In this document: positions 16,758 through 25,571 of the stretch, piece by piece
Numbering within the stretch: position 1 is the first letter of the stretch
Layout of the letters: each line of letters starts with the position of its first letter
Assembly: GCA_005778225.1 (NCBI GenBank)
Contig: SXPC01000172.1
Span: forward strand, 1-35,725
DNA length: 35,725 nt
Reading direction: 5' to 3'
DNA from: Planctomyces sp.
GTDB taxonomy: Bacteria > Planctomycetota > Planctomycetia > Planctomycetales > Planctomycetaceae
Notes under the pieces: generated by a model
Database searches by the model: none
Told to the model about the DNA's origin: nothing
The model's input: the letters and a program-made list of their open reading frames with translations, nothing else
Translations under genes and position numbers: made by a program

Positions 16758-19700
16758 ATGTCGGCTGTGATCGATGTTCCTTCTCAACAGGAGCGGGAAC
16801 AACGCATTCATGAACTCGGAAGCGCGCTCTGGAAAACCCTTCAGCACCGCAAACCCTCCATCTTCGAACGCCGCTGGCTCGAAGAACGCCTCCTCACATG
16901 GGCTCTCTCTGATGAGTCCATCAAGGTGCAACTCTTCCGCTTCCTCGACGTCCTCCCCTCGCTCCGGGATCACGTCGCGATCAACCAGCACCTCAACGAA
17001 TTCTTCGAGGACATCCGCGCCCATCTCCCCAACGCCACACGCCTCGGCCTCGAACTGACCGACAACAACAGCATCCTCTCCCGCGCCCTCGCCTTCAACG
17101 TCCGCACCAACGCCTCCCGCATGGCCCGACGCTTCATCGCCGGTAGCACCCTTCTCGAGGTCGAACAGACTCTCAAGAACCTCCGCGACAAAGGCTACGC
17201 CATCACCGTCGACCAGCTCAGCTCCTGTAGCCTCACCGAGGAAGAAGCCCACACCTACCAGACGCACTGCATCGACCTCCTCAACCACCTGTGTCATGAT
17301 TTTGAACGCTTCCCTGAAGCCCCTCAAATCGACGCCGACGACCTCGGCTCCATCCCGCGCGTCAACATCTCGATCAAGCTCTCCTCGCTCGATCCCAACT
17401 TCTCCCCTCTCGATGCAGAAGGCACCAGCGAACGGGTCAAAGACAAACTCCGCCCGATCTTCGACCGCGCCATCGCCCTCGATGCCTTCATCAACTTCGA
17501 CATGGAAGAAACCAGCCACAAACACCTGACGATCTCCATCTTCAAACAACTCCTCGAAGAAGAAGAGTACCGCGATTTTCCCAACTTCGGCATCACCATC
17601 CAGGCCTATCTTCTCTCCTCAAGTGATGACCTCGAAGACCTCCTCGCCTGGACGAAAAACCGCGGCACGCCAATCACCGTTCGCTTAGTCAAAGGCGACT
17701 ACTGGAACCACGAAACCACCCTCGCCGCCCAACGCGGATGGCCATCCCCCGTCTTCACCCAGAAGTGGCAGACCGATACCAATTACGAAGCACTCACCCA
17801 CTTCCTCCTCGACAACCGCGACTGGCTCAAACCCGCCTTCGCCAGCCACAACCTCCGCAGCCTCACCCACGCCATCGCCTACGCCGAGCAGCATGACATC
17901 CCGCAATCCGCCTACGAACTCCAGCTCCTCTACGGCGTCGGCGATGAATTCGGACAAGCCCTCGTCGAGAAAGGCTACCGCGTCCGCATCGACGCCCCCT
18001 ACGGCCAGCTCATCCCAGGCATCGCCTACCTCGTCCGCAGACTTCTCGAAAACACCTCCAACGACTCGTACCTGAAGCATTCCAACAAGGCTGACATCCC
18101 TCCGGAAGTCCTCTTCCAGGCACCAGCCCCGACAGAATCTTCAACCTCCACCAGCACGCCTGGTCACAACGAGTCTTCCAAACCATCCTTCGGTATCAAC
18201 AGCCAGGTGAATCCCGATATGCTCTCAACCGTCTCTGATCCCCAGAAACTGACCTTCACCAATACCCCTCTGACCGACTTCAGCCTCGAAGCCAACCGCG
18301 ACCGCATGAAGAAAGCCCTCTCCGATGTCCGCGATCAGTTCGGCAACGACTACTCGCTCATCATCGATGGCAAGTCCTACGAAACCAGAAATCAATGGAC
18401 CACCGTCTGCCCCTTCGATAAAAATCTGACTCTGGGCCGAATCTCCCTCGCCAACAGCGACCACGTCACCGACGCCGTCGAAGCCGCCAAACGCAGCTTC
18501 GTCACCTGGTCGACGATGGAACCCGACTACCGCGCCGAATACCTCGACCTCATCGGCTCTCAACTCGAAAAACGCCGCTTCGACCTCGCTGCCTGGATGG
18601 TCTACGAAATTGGTAAGACCTGGAAAGAAGCCGACGCCGACGTCGCCGAAGCCATCGACTTCTGCCACTACTACGCCGTCCAGATGCGACAAATCGCCCG
18701 CGAATACGCCCACAACTTCCCCGGCGAAGACAACTCACTCCTGTTCCGCCCTAAAGGCGTCTCCGTCATCATCGCCCCCTGGAATTTCCCGCTGGCGATC
18801 CTCACCGGCATGGCCGCAGCTGCTCTCGTCACCGGCAACACCGTCATCATGAAGCCAGCAGAGCAGGGCTTCATCGTTGCAGCCAAACTGATGGAAATCA
18901 TCAACGACATCGGCCTGCCGGAAGGGGTGATTAACTTTGTCCCCGGCACTGAAGAAGTCATTCCCGAACTCGTTGGCAGCCCCAACGTCGACCTCATCGC
19001 TTTCACCGGAACGCAAGACCTCGGCCTCGAAATCGTCAAACAAGCCTCCGACACCAACCGGCGCCAACGCTCCGTCAAAAAAGTCATCGCCGAGATGGGC
19101 GGCAAGAACTCGATCATCATCGACACCGACGCCGATCTCGACGAAGCCATCGCAGGCGTCATCGAATCTGTCTTCAGTTACTCAGGCCAGAAGTCCGCAG
19201 CCTGCTCCCGCATCATCGTCCTCGACAGCGTTTACGACACCTTCACCAAACGCCTCAGCGGCACCATCGACCGCTTGAAAGTCGGCCCCTCCGATGACCC
19301 CGGCACCAACATCGGCCCCGTCATCGACGCCCGCGCCATGACACGCCTCGAAGAAGCCATCACCCGTGGTCGGGAAAACTATCCCGTCCTCATTTCCCTC
19401 GATGTGACCGATCTCAAAGAGAAAGGCCACTACGTCAGCCCGACCATCTTCACCGAAGTCCCCCCCGACGACGCCCTCGCCCAGGACGAACTCTTTGGCC
19501 CCGTCGCCGTCATCCTCAAGGCCAAGAACTTCGACGAAGCCCTCAAGCTCGCCAACAACACCCGCTACGCCCTCACCGGCGGCGTCTATAGCCGCTCACC
19601 CGCCAACCTCCAAAAGGCCCGTCGTGAATTCGACGTCGGCAACCTCTACCTCAACCGCCCCATCACATCCGCTATCGTCGACCGCCAACCCTTCGGTGGC

Positions 19701-19811
19701 TTCCGCATGTCCGGCATCGGATCCAAACCCGGCGGCCCCGACTACCTCTGGCAATTCATGACCTCCCGCACCATCACCGAAAACACCACCCGCCAAGGCC
19801 TCCCCTCTTAG
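16758..19811 (+). CDS. putA: Bifunctional proline dehydrogenase / glutamate-semialdehyde dehydrogenase
   Basis: The 1017-residue protein oxidises proline to pyrroline-5-carboxylate with FAD and then to glutamate with NAD. The proline dehydrogenase barrel spans about 130-450 (NISIKLSSLDP, ITVRLVKGDYWNHE, FASHNLRSL, YELQLLYGVGDE, and the conserved RRLLENTSNDSYL). A 40-residue Ser/Thr/Pro-rich linker leads to the aldehyde dehydrogenase domain from about 510. There the catalytic Glu779 is in IAEMGGKNS and Cys816 in SGQKSAACSR, with ELFGPVAVI and QPFGGFRMSGIG. There is no N-terminal ribbon-helix-helix repressor domain, so it is the short, non-autoregulating form. The stop TAG borrows its AG from a dispersed repeat. 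No Shine-Dalgarno sequence is seen at ATG 16758. Confidence 0.96.
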   Translation: MSAVIDVPSQQEREQRIHELGSALWKTLQHRKPSIFERRWLEERLLTWALSDESIKVQLFRFLDVLPSLRDHVAINQHLNEFFEDIRAHLPNATRLGLELTDNNSILSRALAFNVRTNASRMARRFIAGSTLLEVEQTLKNLRDKGYAITVDQLSSCSLTEEEAHTYQTHCIDLLNHLCHDFERFPEAPQIDADDLGSIPRVNISIKLSSLDPNFSPLDAEGTSERVKDKLRPIFDRAIALDAFINFDMEETSHKHLTISIFKQLLEEEEYRDFPNFGITIQAYLLSSSDDLEDLLAWTKNRGTPITVRLVKGDYWNHETTLAAQRGWPSPVFTQKWQTDTNYEALTHFLLDNRDWLKPAFASHNLRSLTHAIAYAEQHDIPQSAYELQLLYGVGDEFGQALVEKGYRVRIDAPYGQLIPGIAYLVRRLLENTSNDSYLKHSNKADIPPEVLFQAPAPTESSTSTSTPGHNESSKPSFGINSQVNPDMLSTVSDPQKLTFTNTPLTDFSLEANRDRMKKALSDVRDQFGNDYSLIIDGKSYETRNQWTTVCPFDKNLTLGRISLANSDHVTDAVEAAKRSFVTWSTMEPDYRAEYLDLIGSQLEKRRFDLAAWMVYEIGKTWKEADADVAEAIDFCHYYAVQMRQIAREYAHNFPGEDNSLLFRPKGVSVIIAPWNFPLAILTGMAAAALVTGNTVIMKPAEQGFIVAAKLMEIINDIGLPEGVINFVPGTEEVIPELVGSPNVDLIAFTGTQDLGLEIVKQASDTNRRQRSVKKVIAEMGGKNSIIIDTDADLDEAIAGVIESVFSYSGQKSAACSRIIVLDSVYDTFTKRLSGTIDRLKVGPSDDPGTNIGPVIDARAMTRLEEAITRGRENYPVLISLDVTDLKEKGHYVSPTIFTEVPPDDALAQDELFGPVAVILKAKNFDEALKLANNTRYALTGGVYSRSPANLQKARREFDVGNLYLNRPITSAIVDRQPFGGFRMSGIGSKPGGPDYLWQFMTSRTITENTTRQGLPS

Positions 19812-19837
19812 GCGAGCGGGGGGTGTAAACCCCCTGT
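19810..19837 (+). repeat. Dispersed palindromic repeat, AAGGCGAGCG family, copy C, overlapping putA stop
   Basis: AGGCGAGCGGGGGGTGTAAA then CCCCCTGT. The first two bases complete the TAG stop codon of putA, so the element begins inside the gene. It has the best stem of the four copies, a G-run against a C-run around TGTAAA. Confidence 0.88.
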
Positions 19838-19898
19838 CCCCTGTGCCCACTGCTACCAACACCCCTCCGAATACGCGCCTCGCAACAACTTCACATCT

Positions 19899-19948
19899 CC
19901 GGGTGGCCCAGCCGTTCACGGCTGGGTGAGCACAGCTCACAAGACACG
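19899..19948 (+). repeat. 50-base repeat CCGGGTGGCCCAGCC, copy 1
   Basis: This 50-base block is identical to 23757-23806. CCCAGCCG and CGGCTGGG form a strong stem around TTCA, followed by TGAGCACAGCTCA, a second palindrome. It lies between putA and the CE15-type esterase gene, followed by the TCAATCACCG pair at 19968-19994. Confidence 0.93.
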
Positions 19949-20011
19949 CCCCCATACGCATCCAATTTCAATCACCGCACTTTTTCAATCACCGCCCCCC
20001 ACAGTCACCCC

Positions 20012-21262
20012 TCACTTCTTAAAATACCCATCCGCAAAATCCAGATACCGCACCCAGTCATACTCCAGCAGATCATGCTTACCCACCCGCAGGTGATACC
20101 CATTATGAGCTGAAATCGGCTTCTCCGGCGCCGGCTGCTCCGTCTCCCGAATCCCCTCCAGCCCATACAGTTGGTAAACAGGATTCGCGTTCAACAGCGC
20201 CAGAAACTCCCCCTTCGGATCCGCCCACTGATCCTCTGTCGCACTCGCAACATAAACCGGCCGAGGGGCAGTCAGCGACAGCAGCTCATGAGCATCAAAC
20301 GGCAGCTGATTCACATCGTTGCCATACTTCTTATAGTTGCCACAAAACCAATGCGGGAAGGCATCATTGATTCGACCAACCGTCTCACCATACTGTCGTC
20401 GCGCCAGCGATGCTCCCCCGCACCCCGAATCATTCGAAATCACAATCGCCGCCCGCGGATCATTCGCCCCCGCCCACAGCGCCGTCTTCCCTAATCGAGA
20501 ATGCCCCAGGAAAACGATCTTCTCCCGATCAATCTTCGGCAGCTGGCTCAAGACATCCGTCACACGCGAATATCCCCACGCCCAATGCGAGATCGCCCCC
20601 GCTTCCGACCCTTCAGGAATCTTCACCGCTTTCGCATCGTCCGGATAAACCGCCTGATAATGCACCGTCGCAAGCGCATACCCTCGCTTCAAAATCACCT
20701 CGATCGGAAAACGACGAATCCGATCCCCTCGCGCGATCTCCGAAGTCAAAACAACAGCTTCCCCCGTTTTCGGATCGCGTGACCTCCACGTCGCCACATG
20801 AATCGCGGGATCGGGGTGAACCGTATGATTCCCCAGGAAATTGAAGTTGATAAAGACCGGCACCGGCCCTTTCACCTGATTGGGAATGTACAGCAGCAGC
20901 TCAAACCGGCGATCTCCCCCATCTCCGTCGGGCTTGAGTTCGATCTGTATCCGATGAGCCGTCCCCTCGAGCGCCTTCTCATCCTCTTCAAGAACACTCC
21001 AGGTCAACTTCCCCGAGTTCGCAGGCACCGGCCCGAACATCTCTCTGGCAAACAACTCCACCAGTTCAGGCCGACGTGATTTCTCCCAGACGTCTGACGT
21101 CGTGACTTTTGTCCCATCCTGCATCACAAGAGGATCAGGCAGCGTATACGCCGGCACCTTCGCTTCATCATAATTCGGAACAAACTTCTCCTGCGCACTC
21201 AGCAGAGCAGGGGACACAGCAAAACAAACCACCGCAAACACACCCAGAATCGTTCGGCGCAT
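20012..21262 (-). CDS. Secreted CE15-type esterase (glucuronoyl esterase-like)
   Basis: The protein is 416 residues from ATG 21262, with GGGAG six bases upstream; a GTG just before is less likely. RRTILGVFAVVCFAVSPALL then SAQ is a signal peptide. The nucleophile elbow is VFLGHSRLGKTALWAG (Ser255), the bacterial variant of the glucuronoyl-esterase G-C/H-S-R-x-G-K motif. NDSGCGGASL and DAFPHWFCGNYKKY follow, and a His near the C-terminus (HLRVGKHDLLEYDW) is a candidate base. Enzymes of this family cut ester bonds between glucuronic acid in xylan and lignin alcohols; other uronate esters are possible. The mature enzyme is expected outside the cytoplasm. The LysM gene lies 63 bases upstream in the same direction, so they may be cotranscribed. 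Confidence 0.88.
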   Translation of the reverse strand: MRRTILGVFAVVCFAVSPALLSAQEKFVPNYDEAKVPAYTLPDPLVMQDGTKVTTSDVWEKSRRPELVELFAREMFGPVPANSGKLTWSVLEEDEKALEGTAHRIQIELKPDGDGGDRRFELLLYIPNQVKGPVPVFINFNFLGNHTVHPDPAIHVATWRSRDPKTGEAVVLTSEIARGDRIRRFPIEVILKRGYALATVHYQAVYPDDAKAVKIPEGSEAGAISHWAWGYSRVTDVLSQLPKIDREKIVFLGHSRLGKTALWAGANDPRAAIVISNDSGCGGASLARRQYGETVGRINDAFPHWFCGNYKKYGNDVNQLPFDAHELLSLTAPRPVYVASATEDQWADPKGEFLALLNANPVYQLYGLEGIRETEQPAPEKPISAHNGYHLRVGKHDLLEYDWVRYLDFADGYFKK

Positions 21263-21325
21263 CACAGACTCCCATCAAAGAGGATTGATAGGAGTCAGTG
21301 TATCAACGTGTCCACAGAATGAAAC

Positions 21326-22027
21326 TCACGGGCGACTCTTATGCGTAAACGGCGAACTCTTCGCCGGCGAGAATCGACTCGCAGGATTCGCCACTTTTTT
21401 CTCATCCTTATCCACACTCACAACCCGCTCTGGCGAAGCCTTTGTGGACTCTTCCTTCTTCGCATCCGCCACCTGCTCAGTCACCTCAGCAGCCGGTTCC
21501 GTTCGCTGCGGCTTCCCCTTCACCAACAGCTTCATCCCGACCTGCAGACTGTCTGGGCTCGACAGCTGATCCTTATTCAATTCGTAGATCTCACGAAACT
21601 TCGCCGTCGATCCCAGATGCTTCCCCGCGATCGAAGACAATGTCTCCCCCGACCCGACAACGTGATAAACCGCGTCCCCATCACGATCAGTCACAGTCGC
21701 TTTCGTAGCAATATTTGCGGCTTTACCGTCCACTCCCGCCTTTACAGGCTCAGGTTCTTTCACCGTACTGATTGGATTCGGCGCAAACTGATCCCCCTGA
21801 TAAATCAGACTCGACTTCCCAAAGTCAACAATCGGCACAACCTCATCTTTCTTCGCAGGCGCAATGGGAGCAAGCGGCAACGGATGCTTGCTCATCTGGT
21901 CTTCGACGACTTCAGGATGACGCAGCGCAGGCGCACTCGGCTCAGCTGTCAGACGGACCCCGATCGCAAGGAAGAATCCAAACAGGATCATCCCCAGGGC
22001 AAGACCGATTTTTGTTTCAGGTTGCAT
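21326..22027 (-). CDS. Membrane-anchored LysM domain protein
   Basis: The 233-residue protein has one N-terminal membrane helix (residues 7-25, IGLALGMILFGFFLAIGVRL), which could be an uncleaved anchor. A proline-rich stretch follows to about 110. A single LysM domain spans about 121-169 (YHVVGSGETLSSIAGKHLGS, then YELNKDQLSSPDSLQVGMKL). The C-terminal 60 residues are Lys/Glu/Ala/Ser-rich and probably disordered. LysM binds N-acetylglucosamine polymers such as peptidoglycan. The placement suggests an envelope-anchored wall-binding protein. No enzymatic domain is present. It probably shares a transcript with the downstream CE15-type gene. Confidence 0.88.
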   Translation of the reverse strand: MQPETKIGLALGMILFGFFLAIGVRLTAEPSAPALRHPEVVEDQMSKHPLPLAPIAPAKKDEVVPIVDFGKSSLIYQGDQFAPNPISTVKEPEPVKAGVDGKAANIATKATVTDRDGDAVYHVVGSGETLSSIAGKHLGSTAKFREIYELNKDQLSSPDSLQVGMKLLVKGKPQRTEPAAEVTEQVADAKKEESTKASPERVVSVDKDEKKVANPASRFSPAKSSPFTHKSRP

Positions 22028-22247
22028 GATGGATCACAACACTCGTCGCGCATCGCAACGGGCACATTCAGAAGTTGTTCAAACTCATGAACGGCATGCA
22101 GACCATCATTGGCAGCGGCATGTCCGGACGCAATTCAGCCCCGTCCGTGGTGGTTACTCAATTAATCTCTATCGGCAACTCCCGACCTCCTTCTGAATGC
22201 AATTTCGACATTTCTTTTAGAACGATCCAACCACCTGAAACTCCAAG

Positions 22248-22270
22248 ACAAAAGTTCTGTGCACTTTTGT
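22248..22270. promoter_or_regulatory. Operator-like palindrome ACAAAAGT-N7-ACTTTTGT
   Basis: A perfect inverted repeat with 8-base arms and 7-base centre, about 100 bases upstream of the candidate promoter at 22373. It fits a dimeric regulator site or a weak hairpin. The followed TTCTCATTTTTC makes a terminator for an unknown upstream transcript possible as well. Confidence 0.4.
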
Positions 22271-22372
22271 TCTCATTTTTCATTTGGTCGCATCGACTCA
22301 ACAACCACGTAAACACCCCTTCATCACTTCTAAGAGAACCGCAAAATACCGAAAACAGCACTTGCAATAACT

Positions 22373-22401
22373 TTGCATTTGAGAAATCATTGCGATACAC
22401 T
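22373..22401 (+). promoter_or_regulatory. Weak sigma70-like promoter for the DUF1559 gene
   Basis: TTGCAT and TACACT with a 17-base spacer, about 54 bases before ATG 22455. The -10 matches 4 of 6 and the -35 only 3 of 6. Confidence 0.3.
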
Positions 22402-22454
22402 CACCGCAATCACACAGTCCGCCCGATGCACCATGCATGCTCCTGGAGAACCCC

Positions 22455-23543
22455 ATGTTGACTCCTGACCATTCCCATTCACGCCCAGCCTTCACTCTGA
22501 TCGAACTACTGGTCGTCATCGCGATTATCGCGACCTTAGTCGCACTTCTCCTTCCCGCTGTCCAGCAGGCCCGCGAAGCCGCCCGGCGCTCCACCTGCTC
22601 CAACAACCTCAAACAACTCGGCCTCGCTCTCCATAACTACGAAAGCACCTTCTCCGCACTCCCATTCACCGGCGTCGCCTCCAGCTTCTCCCCTCAGGCC
22701 CGCATCCTCCCCTATATCGAGCAGGGCAACCTCTTCGACAACATCAACTTCAGCCTCCCCGTCTACACCGGCACCGGCGGCAACACCGTCCCCAACCCCG
22801 CCTTCGTCAACCTCTTCAAAGAAGTCATCCCTGTCCTCCAGTGCCCCAGCGACTCCGGCCCCACACAATACACCGCAACCCTCGGCCCCACCGGCAGCCA
22901 GACCGAATACACCTTCGGCGCCATCAATTACATGTGCAGCAACGGCTCCGGCACCAACACCTACTACGACGACCGCTACCGCACCGACGGCCCCTTTTAC
23001 CAGAACTCCAGCGTCCGCTTCAAAGACTTCACCGACGGCCTCTCCAACTCCGTCGTCATGACCGAAGCCGTCCGCGGCGACGGCGTCGATGCAACGCTCC
23101 CCTCAGGCACCTTCCCCAAACAACCCTACTCCAAAATCCTCGCCGGAACATCGGGAACAAGTGGTTCCGGCCCATCGACTGGAGGTTACATGGGAACCGG
23201 CGGCGGCTGGCCCTCAGGCGTCATCTCCAATCCCGACTTACTTAGCGTCGCCAATTCCTATACCTCCTGGCGAGCAGGACAAGCCGGCACTGGCCGAGGC
23301 ATGTCCTGGCTAAGAGCCCTCAGCGCCAACGTCCTCACCAACGGCTACAACACCCCCAACAGCAAGTCCCCCGACATCACCCTCCACGGCAGCGGCTTCT
23401 ACGGCCCTCGCAGCTACCACTCCGGCGGCGCCCAAACCCTCTTCGCCGACGGCTCCGTCCACTTCTTCAGCAACAGTATCGACACCAACATCCACCGAGC
23501 CCTACACTCCATCGCCGGCAGCGAAGTCACCAACAACTATTAA
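22455..23543 (+). CDS. DUF1559 prepilin-like protein with H-x9-DG C-terminus
   Basis: From ATG 22455 (GGAG about six bases upstream) the protein is 362 residues; the frame is open to an ATG at 22437. The N-terminus [20 protein letters not shown] is a class III prepilin signal. Phe13 would become the new N-terminus and Glu17 is at position +5. [20 protein letters not shown] follows, the standard start of DUF1559. The C-terminus has [20 protein letters not shown], the H-x9-DG motif. DUF1559 proteins are numerous in planctomycetes and are presumed to be pseudopilins or surface fibre proteins processed by a prepilin peptidase. Their individual roles are unknown. Confidence 0.95.
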   Translation: MLTPDHSHSRPAFTLIELLVVIAIIATLVALLLPAVQQAREAARRSTCSNNLKQLGLALHNYESTFSALPFTGVASSFSPQARILPYIEQGNLFDNINFSLPVYTGTGGNTVPNPAFVNLFKEVIPVLQCPSDSGPTQYTATLGPTGSQTEYTFGAINYMCSNGSGTNTYYDDRYRTDGPFYQNSSVRFKDFTDGLSNSVVMTEAVRGDGVDATLPSGTFPKQPYSKILAGTSGTSGSGPSTGGYMGTGGGWPSGVISNPDLLSVANSYTSWRAGQAGTGRGMSWLRALSANVLTNGYNTPNSKSPDITLHGSGFYGPRSYHSGGAQTLFADGSVHFFSNSIDTNIHRALHSIAGSEVTNNY

Positions 23544-23554
23544 CGCCCCATAGC

Positions 23555-23599
23555 TCCCTTCTCCCCCCGGGAGAAGGTGGCCGAAGGCCGGATGAGGGC
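23555..23599 (+). repeat. CCCTTCTCCCCCGGG...GGATGAGGG repeat, copy 1
   Basis: TCCCTTCTCCCCCCGGGAGA and AGGTGGCCGAAGGCCGGATG, then AGGG. CTTCTCCC and GGGAGAAG form a stem, and GGCCGAAGGCC a second one. It sits 12 bases after the DUF1559 stop. Related copies lie at 28704-28795 and 29751-29847. Apart from this and the 50-base repeat, I see nothing in 23544-23854. Confidence 0.85.
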
Positions 23600-23756
23600 A
23601 TCGCGCCAACAATCTTCCAAAAAACGAAAAGAACATTGATGGCAAAGCAAACCCCCACTCTCGTCCCTCCCTTGTGAGTAATGGTGCCCGAATGCCGAAT
23701 AAGCCTGTCACAGGCACTAACCCACTTTCATTTCCACACCGACATCAGCTAACTCC

Positions 23757-23806
23757 CCGGGTGGCCCAGCCGTTCACGGCTGGGTGAGCACAGCTCACAA
23801 GACACG
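23757..23806 (+). repeat. 50-base repeat CCGGGTGGCCCAGCC, copy 2
   Basis: Identical over 50 bases to 19899-19948, in the same orientation, with looser similarity after it (CATACGC, then CCAAT). It stands 48 bases before the start of the gene at 23855, so it may lie in that gene's promoter or leader. Confidence 0.93.
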
Positions 23807-23854
23807 TCACCATACGCCCCCAATCCAATTAACCCCAACAACACGGACCTCCCC

Positions 23855-25213
23855 ATGAAACACTACTTCCTCCTGACCATCACTCTCCTCCTCACCACAA
23901 ACCTCTCAGCCGCCCCACCCAAACCCCCTCGCATCATTACCCGCTTCCTCTGGCAGGACGCCGCCACGCTGTCAGTCCACACAGCCGACCTCCTCGCCAC
24001 CAGCCCGCTGACACTCAGCCCGATCACCACGGTCGCCAACTTCCCCAAGCTCGATCCCGATAAGCAAACCCTCGTCCAGATGGAAGGCTCCTCAGGCTTT
24101 ATCCTCGTCGGAGTTCGTGACAAAGAAGACGGCAAGTTCCAGTCAGGCTGGATCCTCATCGACACCGGCGTCGACGAAGAACCTCACGGCGATCACTCTC
24201 ACTGGTACTACCGACGCGCCCCCAAAGCCCTCGCTCAAGTCCTCGACGACAAGCAAGGCAACCCCGCTCACCTCTACCAGTACGACGGCGTCTTCTACAT
24301 GGCCAACGACAAGAACGACGGCTTCACCCGCTTCGATCCCAAAGGCCTCAAACCAACCGACTCAGCCGCAACGATTATCTCCCGCGCCGCTTTCCACAAG
24401 GGCGGGGGAGGGCACATCACCCTCGCCGCCGTTGACAACAAGACCGCTTTCTCCACTTGGATCGACCGTGATGGCGAGAACAAAGGCCGCGTTGACGTCG
24501 TTCGCCTGAACTCCAAAGGCAGCACCGACATCGCCGCCTCCTTCCATCTCCCGACCGGCGGCATCCACGGCGCGACCGCCTGCGCCGGCAAAGTCTTTTT
24601 CGCCCCCTCCGAAGGCATCTGCTGGACCGATGGCGTCTTCGCCAGCCAGACCCCGAAGGTCAATCACATCGACCTCGGCAAGGACGACCTCAACGAATCC
24701 CGCCCCCGACGCACCGGCGCCTTCAACACCTTCCAGAACCGCTACGTCGCCTTCACCTCCGGCAAAGGGGAATCAACCCGCCTCCACACCATCGACGCCA
24801 CTCAGCCCTCCCTGCAACTCAACACCGTCGACCTCGCCTTCCAGCCTGACGACCATGCGTCCAGCGTCGAAATCATCAAGTACCGCCAGTCCTCCCCGCT
24901 GGCCTTCATCTTCCATGATCACGAAGAAGAATCCGAAGTCACAACACCCTGCAAACTCTCCGTCATCAAGCTCGACCCCAACAACGACGGCAACTGGCAG
25001 GACGCCAAGCTCGAAAAATCGCTCGAAGTCGGCCCTTCCAAACTCGAAGGCCACAACGGCCACCACAACATCACCTTCGACCAGGCCCGACGCTACGCCG
25101 CCTTCACCAACCCCGGCGACGGCACCCTCACTCTCCTCTCCATCGAAAGCATGAGCATCCTCCAAACCCTCCCCGCCACGAAATCCCCTTCAAAGATCAT
25201 CGCCGTCCCCTGA
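23855..25213 (+). CDS. Secreted beta-propeller-like protein with His-rich motifs
   Basis: The 452-residue protein starts MKHYFLLTITLLLTTNLSAA, a signal peptide. The mature part is rich in beta-type repeats with G-x-x-x-x-x-D/W character, suggesting a propeller. Three histidine groups stand out: EEPHGDHSHWYY (His111, 114, 116), IFHDHEEESE and EGHNGHHNITF. Such clustered His with acidic residues fits metal binding. The first group and the propeller-like repetition are reminiscent of the zinc chaperone AztD, but I cannot confirm that relationship. No zinc transporter genes lie nearby. A palindromic repeat precedes the gene and a CACAGAG repeat follows at 25284. Confidence 0.88.
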   Translation: MKHYFLLTITLLLTTNLSAAPPKPPRIITRFLWQDAATLSVHTADLLATSPLTLSPITTVANFPKLDPDKQTLVQMEGSSGFILVGVRDKEDGKFQSGWILIDTGVDEEPHGDHSHWYYRRAPKALAQVLDDKQGNPAHLYQYDGVFYMANDKNDGFTRFDPKGLKPTDSAATIISRAAFHKGGGGHITLAAVDNKTAFSTWIDRDGENKGRVDVVRLNSKGSTDIAASFHLPTGGIHGATACAGKVFFAPSEGICWTDGVFASQTPKVNHIDLGKDDLNESRPRRTGAFNTFQNRYVAFTSGKGESTRLHTIDATQPSLQLNTVDLAFQPDDHASSVEIIKYRQSSPLAFIFHDHEEESEVTTPCKLSVIKLDPNNDGNWQDAKLEKSLEVGPSKLEGHNGHHNITFDQARRYAAFTNPGDGTLTLLSIESMSILQTLPATKSPSKIIAVP

Positions 25214-25283
25214 CAACCCGTCGAGAATCATTAATCCGGACGAACAGTGAATCGTCGTTCCAAAAACAGACTCAGAAGGAATT

Positions 25284-25365
25284 GACCACAGAGCCACGGA
25301 GAACACAGAGGAAATCGGGATATCTTGCTTCCCACCTCCGTGACCTCTGTGCCTCTGTGGTGAAC
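25284..25365. repeat. CACAGAG inverted repeat, copy 1
   Basis: GACCACAGAGCCACGGAGAA and CACAGAGGAAA on the left, CACCTCCGTGACCTCTGTGC then CTCTGTGGTGAAC on the right. The arms can pair almost end to end over about 80 bases. The element occupies the gap between the secreted His-rich gene and the phosphoesterase gene. A second copy ends the window at 35636-35725. The rest of 25214-25571 holds only AT-rich sequence with one TTTTCCACA near 25423. Confidence 0.9.
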
Positions 25366-25571
25366 CTGATCCCCTGGCTTCGAAAACTGTTCCCCCTGTT
25401 AAGATAGGCCTGTTTTTCACACTTTTTCCACATCCTTCACCGATTCTTATCGCTTACCTAACCAGATCTTCAGATGACCGGCAGATACTTTAAGCAGATG
25501 GGCCACAACACGTTGCCTCAATGATGAGGCCACAAAACCAAAGTTGGCCTCAGCCACCAGGGATCGGCCGG

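Larger units (their letters stand above)
22028..22454 (+). other. AT-rich gene-free control region upstream of the DUF1559 gene
   Basis: This 427-base gap separates the divergent LysM and DUF1559 genes. It is AT-rich compared with the coding DNA. It holds a perfect 8-base inverted repeat, ACAAAAGT at 22248-22255 and ACTTTTGT at 22263-22270, and a weak promoter pair, TTGCAT at 22373 and TACACT at 22396 with 17 bases between. I see no small gene in it. Confidence 0.5.

Noticed and set aside
21408-21416. A perfect DnaA box TTATCCACA
   Set aside because: It is single and lies inside the LysM coding sequence, 10 kb from the skew switch. One TTTTCCACA near 25423 is also alone. No cluster supports an origin at either place.
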